From contig QHUJ01000152.1 in NCBI GenBank assembly GCA_003221895.1, positions 1-39,910 of the forward strand: a stretch of DNA of 39,910 nt. Direction: 5' to 3'. The position numbers were made by a program, and so were the translations under genes. This document shows positions 32,206 to 39,910 of this stretch, piece by piece. Below the pieces are notes generated by a model. That model was not told where the DNA came from. It made no database searches and was given only the letters and a program-made list of their open reading frames with translations. Each line of letters opens with the position of its first letter. The first letter of the stretch is position 1. This DNA is from Gemmatimonadota bacterium. Its GTDB lineage: Bacteria; Gemmatimonadota; Gemmatimonadetes; Gemmatimonadales; GWC2-71-9.

Positions 32206-32237
32206 TTTCAGTCGACTAATTTCCCAACGGAGTGGAG

Positions 32238-32744
32238 ATGCTGACTATCGTGCTGCGATTTGCGCACGTGGGTTTCGGCGCGCTGTGGGTCGGGATGATG
32301 GCGTTCCAGGTGTTCTTCCTCATGCCCGCACTCATGGACGTCGGACCCGATGCCGGCAAGGTCATGGGAGCACTGATGAAGCGGAAGATGCCCGTGTTCA
32401 TGCCGATCTTCGGGCTGATCACGCTCGTGTCCGGGATGTGGCTGTTCTCGCGAATGTCGGGCGGCAACATCGGTGCGTTGATGCAGACGGCGATGGGAAA
32501 AGCGTTCGGCTTCGGCGGTCTCATCGCGCTGCTCGCGTTCCTCATCGGCGTCATCGTGATGCGCCCCGCGATGATGCGGACCGCGCAGCTGAGCGAGTCG
32601 CTGCCCTCCACGCCGCCGGCGGACCGTCCAGCCGTGCAGGCGGAGTTGCAGAAACTCCGCGACCGCGCGACGCTGCTCGGCAAAGTCGTGATGTGGATGA
32701 TGCTGTTTACGCTCGCGGCGATGGCAGTAGCGAGATATCTGTGA
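32238..32744 (+). CDS. Four-helix membrane protein (DUF2269/CopD-like)
   Basis: 168 residues, four predicted membrane helices: LRFAHVGFGALWVGMMAFQVFF, MPIFGLITLVSGMWLF, FGGLIALLAFLIGVIVM and VVMWMMLFTLAAMAVARYL. A histidine (H10) in helix 1 is conserved in DUF2269/CopD-like proteins, for which haem or copper roles have been suggested. Function is unproven. ATG 32238 is preferred over GTG 32232 because GGAG lies 5-8 nt upstream. It sits 32 nt after HD-GYP copy 2, so could be read from the same transcript, though no functional link is evident. Confidence 0.7.
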   Translation: MLTIVLRFAHVGFGALWVGMMAFQVFFLMPALMDVGPDAGKVMGALMKRKMPVFMPIFGLITLVSGMWLFSRMSGGNIGALMQTAMGKAFGFGGLIALLAFLIGVIVMRPAMMRTAQLSESLPSTPPADRPAVQAELQKLRDRATLLGKVVMWMMLFTLAAMAVARYL

Positions 32745-32889
32745 GCGCGTGCAGAGTGGAACGGTAGCGCAACCGCGGGTCTCGTGACGGTGCTCACGCG
32801 GCGCGTGTCGGCCCCCGTGGAACCACTAAACATCTGGAGGTCATCGGGGTCAAAGGAGGCGCACGAAAACCTCAATGGGAGGTGCGCCA

Positions 32890-33288
32890 ATGCAACGCTC
32901 TTCGATCTTCCTCGTCGCGGCGCTCGGCGTCGCGGGCTGCGCGCCTGGATACACGAGCGCCTCGTTCGTCTACGCCGAGCCGGCTCGGTACGTGTACGTC
33001 GTGCCGGTCGATCGCGTCGTGGTGGTGACGCGCGAGGTGCTGGTCAATCGTGGCTGGACGGTGTATCGCGTCGAGCGCGACGGCCCGAACCGCATCATCT
33101 GGGCGCGGCAGGGCGACGATCACATCGTTCGCATCTTCGCGAATCCCGACGGTGAGCGCGTGGTCGTGCGCGGCCTGGCGGAAGAGCGCAACCGGCATGA
33201 CCGCGGCCGCCATGAAGGATGGGCCAAGCGCGGCGAGCCGCGTGAGATCATCACCGATATCGATGTGAAGCTGCGCGCTCGCGGCTAG
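32890..33288 (+). CDS. Small lipoprotein, function unknown
   Basis: 132 residues. The signal IFLVAALGVAGCAPG ends in a lipobox with cysteine, so it is probably membrane-anchored. The mature part has one beta-rich domain (YVVPVDRVVVVTREVLVNRGWTVYRVERDG, RIIWARQGDDHIVRIFANPDG) and a basic tail. GGGAGG is 7 nt ahead of ATG 32890, which fixes the start and excludes ATG 32875, which overlaps that ribosome site. I do not recognise a named family. The 145-nt gap before it holds nothing I can identify. Confidence 0.7.
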   Translation: MQRSSIFLVAALGVAGCAPGYTSASFVYAEPARYVYVVPVDRVVVVTREVLVNRGWTVYRVERDGPNRIIWARQGDDHIVRIFANPDGERVVVRGLAEERNRHDRGRHEGWAKRGEPREIITDIDVKLRARG

Positions 33289-33372
33289 CGCATAGCCGTT
33301 TTCGGCAGACAACAGGGTCCTTCGGTAAGGTGATCGAGTCACCAACCGGAGGACTCGGTCACATATTAGGGC

Positions 33373-34647
33373 ATCCTCCACGCCTTCGTTCTCGTTCTCG
33401 CCCTCGTTCAAGGCGCCGACTCGGTTCCTGCCGAGCGGCGCGCGGCGCGCGGGTGGTACAGCGACGCCAAGTTTGGGATGTTCATCCACTGGGGGGTCTA
33501 CAGCCAGCTCGGCCAGGGCGAGTGGGTGATGCAGAACCGGCCGATTACCGTCACCGACTATGAGTGGCTCGCCACCACGTTCAATCCCGTAAAATTCGAC
33601 GCGCGCGCGTGGGTCGCGTTGGCCAAGGCCGCGGGCGTCAAGTACATCACGATCACGTCGCGACACCACGACGGCTTTGCGATGTTTGCGACGCGCGCGA
33701 CGCCGTACAACATCGTCGACTGGACGCAATTCAAGCGGGATCCGCTGAAGGAGCTCGCCGACGAGTGCCACCGCCAGGGAATCAAGCTCTTCTTCTATTA
33801 CTCACAGCTCGACTGGCATCACCCCGATTACTGGCCGCGCGGCTCGACCGGTCTCAAGACCGGGCGGCCCGAGAGCGGGGACTGGAATCGCTATCTCGAC
33901 TTCGTGGATGCGCAGCTCACGGAGCTGCTCACGAATTACGGCGCTGTTGGTGGCATCTGGTTCGACGGCATGTGGGACAAGCCGGCGGCCGACTGGCGCT
34001 TGCCGCAGACTTATGCGCTGATCCATCGCTTGCAGCCAGCGGCGCTCATCGTCCCGAATCATCATCAGACGCCGTTGCCCGGAGAGGATGTTCAGACGTT
34101 CGAGCAGGATCTGCCGGGCGCCAATACCGCCGGCTTCAACACCACGACAATTGGCCGGTTACCGCTCGAGACCTCGCTCACGATGAACGATTCGTGGGGC
34201 TTCAACCTCACCGATCATCATTACAAGTCGACGCGCGAGCTGATTCACTACCTCGTGCGCGCGGCCGGCGTGGGTGCGAATCTGTTGCTCAACATCGGCC
34301 CGCGTCCCGATGGCACGATCCCGCCCGAGGCCGAGGCTCGGCTGCGCGAAATCGGTGCGTGGCTTGCGACGAATGGCGGGTCGATCTATGGCACGCGCGC
34401 CGGTCCGATCGCACCGAGGAGCTGGGGTAGCACGACGGAGCGCGGAGATACCGTGTATGTACACGTTCTGGATTGGGCTGATCCTGTGCTCGCGTTGCCG
34501 TCTCTGGGTGCTGGAAAATGGAAGGCCAAGAGTTGGCCGGACGGGCGGGCACTCCATGTGACGCAATCAAACGAGGGAATGACGGTTGACTTGCCGGTCG
34601 GAGACAGTCCGGACAGGATTGTTGTGTTGATCAAGGGAGCTCAATGA
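33373..34647 (+). CDS. GH29 alpha-L-fucosidase, secreted (no canonical start codon)
   Basis: About 424 residues. GH29 barrel: GWYSDAKFGMFIHWGVYS, TITSRHHDGFAMF and the nucleophile aspartate in GGIWFDGMWD (codon 33964-33966), then the C-terminal sandwich. In frame, a signal-peptide-like stretch LHAFVLVLALVQGADS precedes the enzyme, but the only codons between the TAG at 33367 and this stretch are GGC and ATC. The first ATG is 33478, inside the conserved barrel start, and would remove both the signal and GWYSDAKFG. I place the start at ATC 33373, possibly a mutated or misread ATG. GGAGGA lies about 20 nt upstream. The stop overlaps the methyltransferase start (ATGA). Shorter than the other GH29 and without a discoidin domain. 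Confidence 0.8.
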   Translation: MLHAFVLVLALVQGADSVPAERRAARGWYSDAKFGMFIHWGVYSQLGQGEWVMQNRPITVTDYEWLATTFNPVKFDARAWVALAKAAGVKYITITSRHHDGFAMFATRATPYNIVDWTQFKRDPLKELADECHRQGIKLFFYYSQLDWHHPDYWPRGSTGLKTGRPESGDWNRYLDFVDAQLTELLTNYGAVGGIWFDGMWDKPAADWRLPQTYALIHRLQPAALIVPNHHQTPLPGEDVQTFEQDLPGANTAGFNTTTIGRLPLETSLTMNDSWGFNLTDHHYKSTRELIHYLVRAAGVGANLLLNIGPRPDGTIPPEAEARLREIGAWLATNGGSIYGTRAGPIAPRSWGSTTERGDTVYVHVLDWADPVLALPSLGAGKWKAKSWPDGRALHVTQSNEGMTVDLPVGDSPDRIVVLIKGAQ

Positions 34648-35288
34648 GCTGCTGTGAGGCGCCCGCCTGGGCGAATCAGTTCAATCGGCGCAGGGCCGCG
34701 CGAGAACTGCGAGACTACCAGCGGCGTGGTCCCATACCGACGACCAGGGCGCTGATCGGTGCCCTGGTCCGCATGGGCGTGGGACAGAGCACGCTGCTCG
34801 ACATCGGCGGTGGTGTAGGGGCGATCCAGATCGAATTGCTCGCGGCCGGCGCGCGCGGGGCGACGAGCGTGGACGCGGCGAGCAATTACCAGGACATCGC
34901 GCGTGCCGAGGCCGAGCGCCGGGGCGTGACCGATCGAATCACCTACCAGCTGGGCGATTTCGTGGAGTTAGCGCCCGAGGTCGCTGCGGCGGACATCGTG
35001 ACGCTCGACCGCGTGGTGTGCTGTTATGCCCACATGGAGCCGCTGCTCCGACTCTCTGCCCAACGCTGCCGCCGGCTGTACGGTCTCGTCTACCCGCGCG
35101 ATCGCTGGCTCGCGCACGTGGTGGTCGGCGTGGAGAACTTCTTCCGCCGACTGTTGCGTAACCCGTTTCGATCGTTCATCCACTCGATCAAAGCGATGGA
35201 TGAGTTGATCCGTGCGCTCGGATTCACGCTGCGGCACACGGTGCGAACGTTCGCGTGGGAAGTCGTGGTCTACGAGCGGAACGGATAG
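34644..35288 (+). CDS. Class I SAM-dependent methyltransferase
   Basis: 214 residues. The SAM-binding loop is LLDIGGGVGAIQ (51-62), followed by the acidic residue in TSVDAASNY and the motif II/III region DIVTLDRVVCCYAHME. The overall shape resembles small Mg-protoporphyrin O-methyltransferase-like (BchM-like) enzymes, but there is no tetrapyrrole context, so the substrate is open. MSCCEAPAW at the N-terminus carries a Cys pair. The ATG overlaps the GH29 stop by four bases (ATGA), so translation is coupled although a functional link is not obvious. It converges on the membrane hydrolase gene after 9 nt. Confidence 0.8.
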   Translation: MSCCEAPAWANQFNRRRAARELRDYQRRGPIPTTRALIGALVRMGVGQSTLLDIGGGVGAIQIELLAAGARGATSVDAASNYQDIARAEAERRGVTDRITYQLGDFVELAPEVAAADIVTLDRVVCCYAHMEPLLRLSAQRCRRLYGLVYPRDRWLAHVVVGVENFFRRLLRNPFRSFIHSIKAMDELIRALGFTLRHTVRTFAWEVVVYERNG

Positions 35289-35297
35289 GCTACCGTT

Positions 35298-37310
35298 CTA
35301 GAGCTTGGTGGTGAGCCGCGGCGGCGGATTCAGCTTCTTGAGCACGTACGCCGAGACCGCCGCCAGCACGAAGGTTGCGGCGACGATCAGCGCGCCCGCA
35401 CCAACCTCCTCGAGGAGGCCGGTGGGCGCAATGCTGGCGACAGGTTGGTTGATCTTCACGAGGACCAGCATGATCGCGCTGAGCAGCGTGGCCCACACCA
35501 CCGCGCCCATCGCGATCAAGGGCATCGTCTCGATTCCGTGAGGCGATTGGTGGTGCACGACGGCGTACTGCTCCTTCCCCACCCACCAGCGCCACACCGT
35601 GCGGGCCAGAATGTACGCGAGCACGGCGCCCAGCACGATCAGAAAGAGCAGCGTGCCGCGCTCGAGGTCGGGGCGCGCCAGGCGACCCGCAATGAGTCCC
35701 GGGACAACGTCGGCGAGCGTGCCGATCAGGGGGAACTTGTTGTGATAGAGCGCGACCCCCAATCCCACGGCGATCGCGGAGAGCGCGATCCGTACCATAT
35801 GCAGCCACGACACACGCCAGCGCGCGCGCTGGTCGATCGCCGCTGACTCGGTGGGCAGCTTCGCAAGCCACGCGCTCGCGGCAGCCTTCCCGCATGCGCG
35901 CACGACCCGCAGCACGAACTCATCGAGATTGCTCCAGTATCGCACGTGATCCTTGAAGAGCGAGCCCTCGTTCCAGATCTCGTTCTCCTCGATCCGTTTG
36001 TGATCGGTCGTCAGCGTCGGCCCGGACGGCACCGGATCGAGCGATGCATAGATGTCGATCCACCGTCCCAACCCGGGAGGACACCGAACCGTGGTGAGGA
36101 TGCGCTCCCAGCTCCTCGAGAGAATCGTGAAGATCGACTGGCCGAGGATCGCCAGCGCGACCACGATGGCGAGGCCGGGCGCGAACGGGATCCCCAGTCG
36201 CTGGTACGCTTCGTAGAGTGCCAGCATCCCGAGTATTCCCACAACGACGCTCCCGGGAACGGCCACACGCCGCGCACGCGATGCGAGCCGCGGTGCACGC
36301 GACTCGAGTCGCGTGGAAAGCCGGACGCCACCGACTCCGAACGCGACCGACACGATGCCCAGCGCGAGCCACAGCAGGGACGCAAGCAGCAGCTTTGCCG
36401 GCGACAGATTACCGCTCAGCACTTGAATCGTGAGCCAGCCGGAGATGACCGAGATGAAGACCGACGCCACCATCGCCCGTCGCACCGGGTCGGCCCCAAG
36501 TGTCTTCGGCAAGGTCTCCGAGCGCCGCAGCACCGACAGCGGATTGGTCCCCGCGCCGAATGTGATGAGCGTGTCCGGTTGTTTGGCGGGCGGCTCGTTG
36601 AGGCCGGCAATGCCGCCGAGGGCTTCGACGGCGACGGCCGCTCCTTGCGAGTGCGCGACGACGACGGTTCGCTCGCAGCGCCGTTGCAAAGCGTCCAGTC
36701 CTTCGAGAATCCGGGTCTTGATGAGGCCCGCGCGGATCGGACTCTCGATGAAGACGAGACTATCGCCGACCGTGGCGGTAAAGAGGCGTTGCGCGCTGAG
36801 GAGCATGCCGCGTAACGCCGGAATCGGCAGCAGTCCGGCGGCGAGCGCGAGCAACAGCAACAGCAGCACCACCGGCGCGAACAGGAGACCGAGGAAGAGC
36901 TTCAGGAGTGCCAGCGTTACGGCGTACCACTTGGGCGTGCGTCCCGACTTGGCCAGCCAGTAGCGCTGCGCGATGTGGGTCGTGAGGGCCCACGGCAGCG
37001 CGCGCACACCCCAGGAGAAGAACTCGACGTACGTGGGCGCCAGGAACGACTCGGCCCACCATCCTTCCGCCAGCAGCCAGTGCTCGGTCTTGGCCGCGTG
37101 CTCGAGCCGCAGCCGCGCCTCAATGCGCTCGCCGTCGCCGCCCTCGAGATCCTTGCCCGCGCGCTCGACCGTGGCGACAACGCTGCCGTTCGTGGCCTGC
37201 GCGATCGCTTTGATGAGCGTATCGCCCCAGCGCGTGATCGTGTCGCCGGCCGGCTGCGTGCCGATCCCGTGAACGAAGAGAATGCCGAGTTGGTGGTGTG
37301 CGGTCGCCAT
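35298..37310 (-). CDS. Large membrane protein with alpha/beta-hydrolase (lipase-like) domain
   Basis: 670 residues. The N-terminus has the hydrolase opening LGILFVHGIGTQPAGD (HGIG 14-17). A hydrophobic hairpin (about 132-165) interrupts the fold before the nucleophile elbow VVVAHSQGAAVAVEAL (S221). A further eight or so membrane helices follow (about 285-305, 315-340, 365-385, 390-415, 525-545, 570-595, 610-632, 645-665). A soluble loop at about 420-515 separates the helix groups. It looks like an integral-membrane lipase or esterase; lipid-type substrates are likely but unproven. ATG 37310 is chosen as the domain begins there. The upstream neighbour ends 79 nt away, past the CCCGGGCT hairpin. 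Confidence 0.7.
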   Translation of the reverse strand: MATAHHQLGILFVHGIGTQPAGDTITRWGDTLIKAIAQATNGSVVATVERAGKDLEGGDGERIEARLRLEHAAKTEHWLLAEGWWAESFLAPTYVEFFSWGVRALPWALTTHIAQRYWLAKSGRTPKWYAVTLALLKLFLGLLFAPVVLLLLLLALAAGLLPIPALRGMLLSAQRLFTATVGDSLVFIESPIRAGLIKTRILEGLDALQRRCERTVVVAHSQGAAVAVEALGGIAGLNEPPAKQPDTLITFGAGTNPLSVLRRSETLPKTLGADPVRRAMVASVFISVISGWLTIQVLSGNLSPAKLLLASLLWLALGIVSVAFGVGGVRLSTRLESRAPRLASRARRVAVPGSVVVGILGMLALYEAYQRLGIPFAPGLAIVVALAILGQSIFTILSRSWERILTTVRCPPGLGRWIDIYASLDPVPSGPTLTTDHKRIEENEIWNEGSLFKDHVRYWSNLDEFVLRVVRACGKAAASAWLAKLPTESAAIDQRARWRVSWLHMVRIALSAIAVGLGVALYHNKFPLIGTLADVVPGLIAGRLARPDLERGTLLFLIVLGAVLAYILARTVWRWWVGKEQYAVVHHQSPHGIETMPLIAMGAVVWATLLSAIMLVLVKINQPVASIAPTGLLEEVGAGALIVAATFVLAAVSAYVLKKLNPPPRLTTKL

Positions 37311-37370
37311 GCGGTCTCGCTGCTCGCTTTGCGACAGCACATTACAAAACGGGGCAGGGCACCGCCAGCG

Positions 37371-37389
37371 CCCGGGCTCGTAGCCCGGG
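37371..37389 (-). terminator. Hairpin CCCGGGCT-cgt-AGCCCGGG after the barrel-like gene
   Basis: An 8-bp perfect stem with a 3-nt loop begins directly after the TAA at 37390 of the envelope operon. Same stem as at 11217-11235. It is well placed as a terminator or 3'-end stabiliser; a CCCCGTTTTGT stretch follows about 25 nt further on. Confidence 0.55.
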
Positions 37390-38412
37390 TTACGGTTTGC
37401 GAACTCCCGCCGTGACCGTCAGCATCTTGACAGTCTCGTGGCGATCGGAGCTCTGCACCGACGCGTGATCGATGGTGTACGCCAGGGCGAACCAGAACGG
37501 TCGGGACGCCAGGTCGTAGGTCACGCCGAACTCGCCGCCTCGAGCAGTGCCCGAGCCGGGCGGCACGTTGACGCTCAATCCGAGCCCCTGCCACAACAGC
37601 GCGTGCCCGCGCAGGCGCGCGCCCACGATGGGCGCTTCGGTACGCGCGCCGAGTTGCCACATCGTCCAACGCTCGGCTCCGGCGGGCATGTCGTAGCGGC
37701 GGATCAAGGGACCGGCGTGGAGCATGAGCCATGGCGTGGCCACGAACCGCAGCGCCACGGCGCCCTCGACGAGATCGCGCGCCTCGAGCGAGCCTTCCAA
37801 GTAGTGGATGCCGAGCTCGAAGCGTCGCAGTCGGGCGCTCGCCGTCATGCCGAGCACAGTCCCACCCGCACTCGGCAACCCGGCTTCGCTGTGCGCTCGG
37901 ACATTAGCTACCATGCCGCCACCACTTACGGTGATTCTCGTGTGCGTGCGAAACACCTCCGTCGTGTCCGCGGCGGACGATCGCACGGGCGCGGGGACGG
38001 GGGGCGGGGGCGCTGGAGCAGGCGATGGCGGAGCCACCGCGAGCTGCGGCGCTTCAACCTTCGTTCGACTCCGCACATCATCGTACATCCGCGTGATCTC
38101 AGGCGGAAAAACCAGCGTATCAGGCTGATATCGCGGCGCGAGGACGACGAGGCGGCCGAACACCGCCACAGCGGAGTCGTCGCGTGCGCGATAGTGCTCG
38201 GCGGCGCCGAGGTATGTGAGCGCGCGGACGCGGGTCGAGTCGTTGAGGTCGCCCGCCAGGGCGCGCCGCAAGAGGGTGGCGGCGAGGTCGAAGTCGAGAT
38301 TCTGATACGCGGCGATCGCGGGCGCCACCACATCGCCCGCACTCCGGTCCTGTGCCGCTGACGGAATGGGAGCGGCCACGAGCAGCGCGAGAGCCAGAAC
38401 GCGTCGAGTCAT
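37390..38412 (-). CDS. Exported protein with TPR-like N-domain and barrel-like C-domain
   Basis: 340 residues. Signal peptide (LALALLVAAPIPSAAQ), then a short tetratricopeptide-like helical region (about 28-95, AIAAYQNLDFDLAATLLRRALAGDLNDSTRVRALTYLG) and a Pro/Ala-rich linker (about 125-145). The C-terminal approximately 190 residues show alternating hydrophobic beta strands (RFELGIHYLEGSLEARDLVEGAVALRFV, EFGVTYDLASRPFWFALAYTI) of outer-membrane barrel or surface-layer type. Its start overlaps the PEGA gene stop by four bases. Last gene of the PKD-PEGA-barrel operon; function unknown. Confidence 0.65.
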   Translation of the reverse strand: MTRRVLALALLVAAPIPSAAQDRSAGDVVAPAIAAYQNLDFDLAATLLRRALAGDLNDSTRVRALTYLGAAEHYRARDDSAVAVFGRLVVLAPRYQPDTLVFPPEITRMYDDVRSRTKVEAPQLAVAPPSPAPAPPPPVPAPVRSSAADTTEVFRTHTRITVSGGGMVANVRAHSEAGLPSAGGTVLGMTASARLRRFELGIHYLEGSLEARDLVEGAVALRFVATPWLMLHAGPLIRRYDMPAGAERWTMWQLGARTEAPIVGARLRGHALLWQGLGLSVNVPPGSGTARGGEFGVTYDLASRPFWFALAYTIDHASVQSSDRHETVKMLTVTAGVRKP

Positions 38413-38986
38413 CGAATCGGCCGCAGCGTGATGCCGGTCATTTTCACGGTCGCGCCCGGCTCAACCGTGACCCAGGTGGTGTGCGACTCGAAGCCGTCGC
38501 GCGCGAACACGAGCCGATGCCGGCCCGGCGTCACGGAAATCCCGAGCTGCGGCGTATTCCCGACCACGTGCCCGTCGAGCGACAGCAGGGACCACGGTGT
38601 CGAATTGGCCGAGAGGTGACCGGGAAGCAGCGGGCGCGCACGCACTGGTGCTCGGGGCGGCAGGCTGACGGCCGGACGGGCGGACGGGCGGATGGGTGCT
38701 GCAACTGGCGCGGCTGGCGCGTGTGGCAGCGCGGCCTGTGATCGTGCCGAGAGACCGAACTCCGAGTCATCCGGATACCACAACATGCCTCGCGGGGCCG
38801 GTGCCGACGACCGCCCCTCAAAGGGCGCCGCCTGGTTCTGTGCCCAAACGTAGGCGCGGATCGTCACGAACGTCACACAGCCGATGACGAGCGCAGCGAT
38901 AGCGAAAACGCGAGTGCGACGGGGGCGCGGCGGTGGCTCCCAGTCGTCGTCCAAGATCAGAGGCTGGCGCGGCTCGATCGGGGTCG

Positions 38987-38990
<4 letters not shown>
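38409..38990 (-). CDS. Single-pass membrane protein with PEGA domain
   Basis: 193 residues. A Pro/Asp-rich cytoplasmic N-terminus (DDDWEPPPRPRRTR) precedes one membrane helix (about 29-50, VFAIAALVIGCVTFVTIRAYVW). A long Ala/Pro linker follows, then a C-terminal PEGA domain (about 125-190): LSLDGHVVGNTPQLGISVTPGRHRLVFARDGFE and WVTVEPGATVKMTGITL. PEGA domains are extracytoplasmic and often occur on kinases and envelope proteins. The stop overlaps the next start and the start overlaps the previous stop, both as ATGA. Confidence 0.75.

Positions 38991-39910
<920 letters not shown>

Overview
High-GC window of densely packed bacterial DNA with short intergenic gaps, several 4-base stop/start overlaps and no recognisable tRNA, rRNA, CRISPR array, phage or insertion sequence. 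The gene mix suggests a soil-type Gemmatimonadota bacterium or a close relative: Tat-exported glycoside hydrolases, a VPS10/sortilin-like C-terminus, a serine/threonine kinase with an extracytoplasmic tail, an ECF42-type sigma factor with two YCII/DGPF proteins, DUF4384 and PEGA proteins, and a YVTN-propeller/phosphoesterase. The taxonomic guess is inference from gene content (roughly 0.6 confidence); no marker gene is present.

Layout. 1-725: C-terminal end of a probable sortilin/BNR-repeat protein. 818-9602: glycan-use locus made of two divergent units. On the minus strand are a DUF6259-like TIM-barrel enzyme and a GH127 beta-L-arabinofuranosidase. On the plus strand are a Na+/sugar symporter, a GH2 beta-galactosidase and an aldo/keto reductase. 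The two units meet at abutting start codons. 9651-11692: ECF42-type sigma factor with two YCII genes behind a matching candidate autoregulated promoter. 11711-14145: small genes (DUF1697, DUF1707/LiaF-like, VOC, alpha/beta hydrolase), then gene debris and a strong bidirectional terminator. 14360-16635: HxlR regulator and LLM flavin oxidoreductase, divergent from DoxX and a small membrane protein. 16645-19320: propeller/phosphoesterase. 19344-21714: EamA transporter divergent from a GH29 fucosidase, with overlapping start codons inside a symmetric promoter. 21727-26249: DUF4384 surface-type protein, TPR lipoprotein and Ser/Thr kinase. 26433-32205: SRPBCC-type gene, then a signalling module. 32238-35288: membrane protein, lipoprotein, second GH29 and methyltransferase. 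35298-39910: membrane alpha/beta hydrolase, then a tightly coupled envelope operon (PKD protein, PEGA protein, barrel-like protein).

The most interesting region is 27086-32205. Two very similar TPR-HD-GYP proteins flank a gene on the opposite strand whose C-terminus looks like a DisA-type diadenylate cyclase domain. A decayed copy of that cyclase's C-terminus lies just upstream of the first HD-GYP unit, and both units keep a near-identical Crp/Fnr-type site (TGTGA-N6-TCACG). The simplest reading is a tandem duplication of a divergent [cyclase <- Crp site -> TPR-HD-GYP] module, with the first cyclase copy lost and a lipoprotein gene in its place. It may be a nucleotide-second-messenger make/break pair.

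A second theme is gene starts. Several genes lack a Shine-Dalgarno sequence but have a TANNNT -10-like hexamer 6-8 nt before the start codon (kinase, DUF4384, HxlR, DUF1697, and both genes of the EamA/GH29 pair), as expected for leaderless mRNAs. Two genes (the sigma factor and the second GH29) have no canonical start codon where homology requires one.
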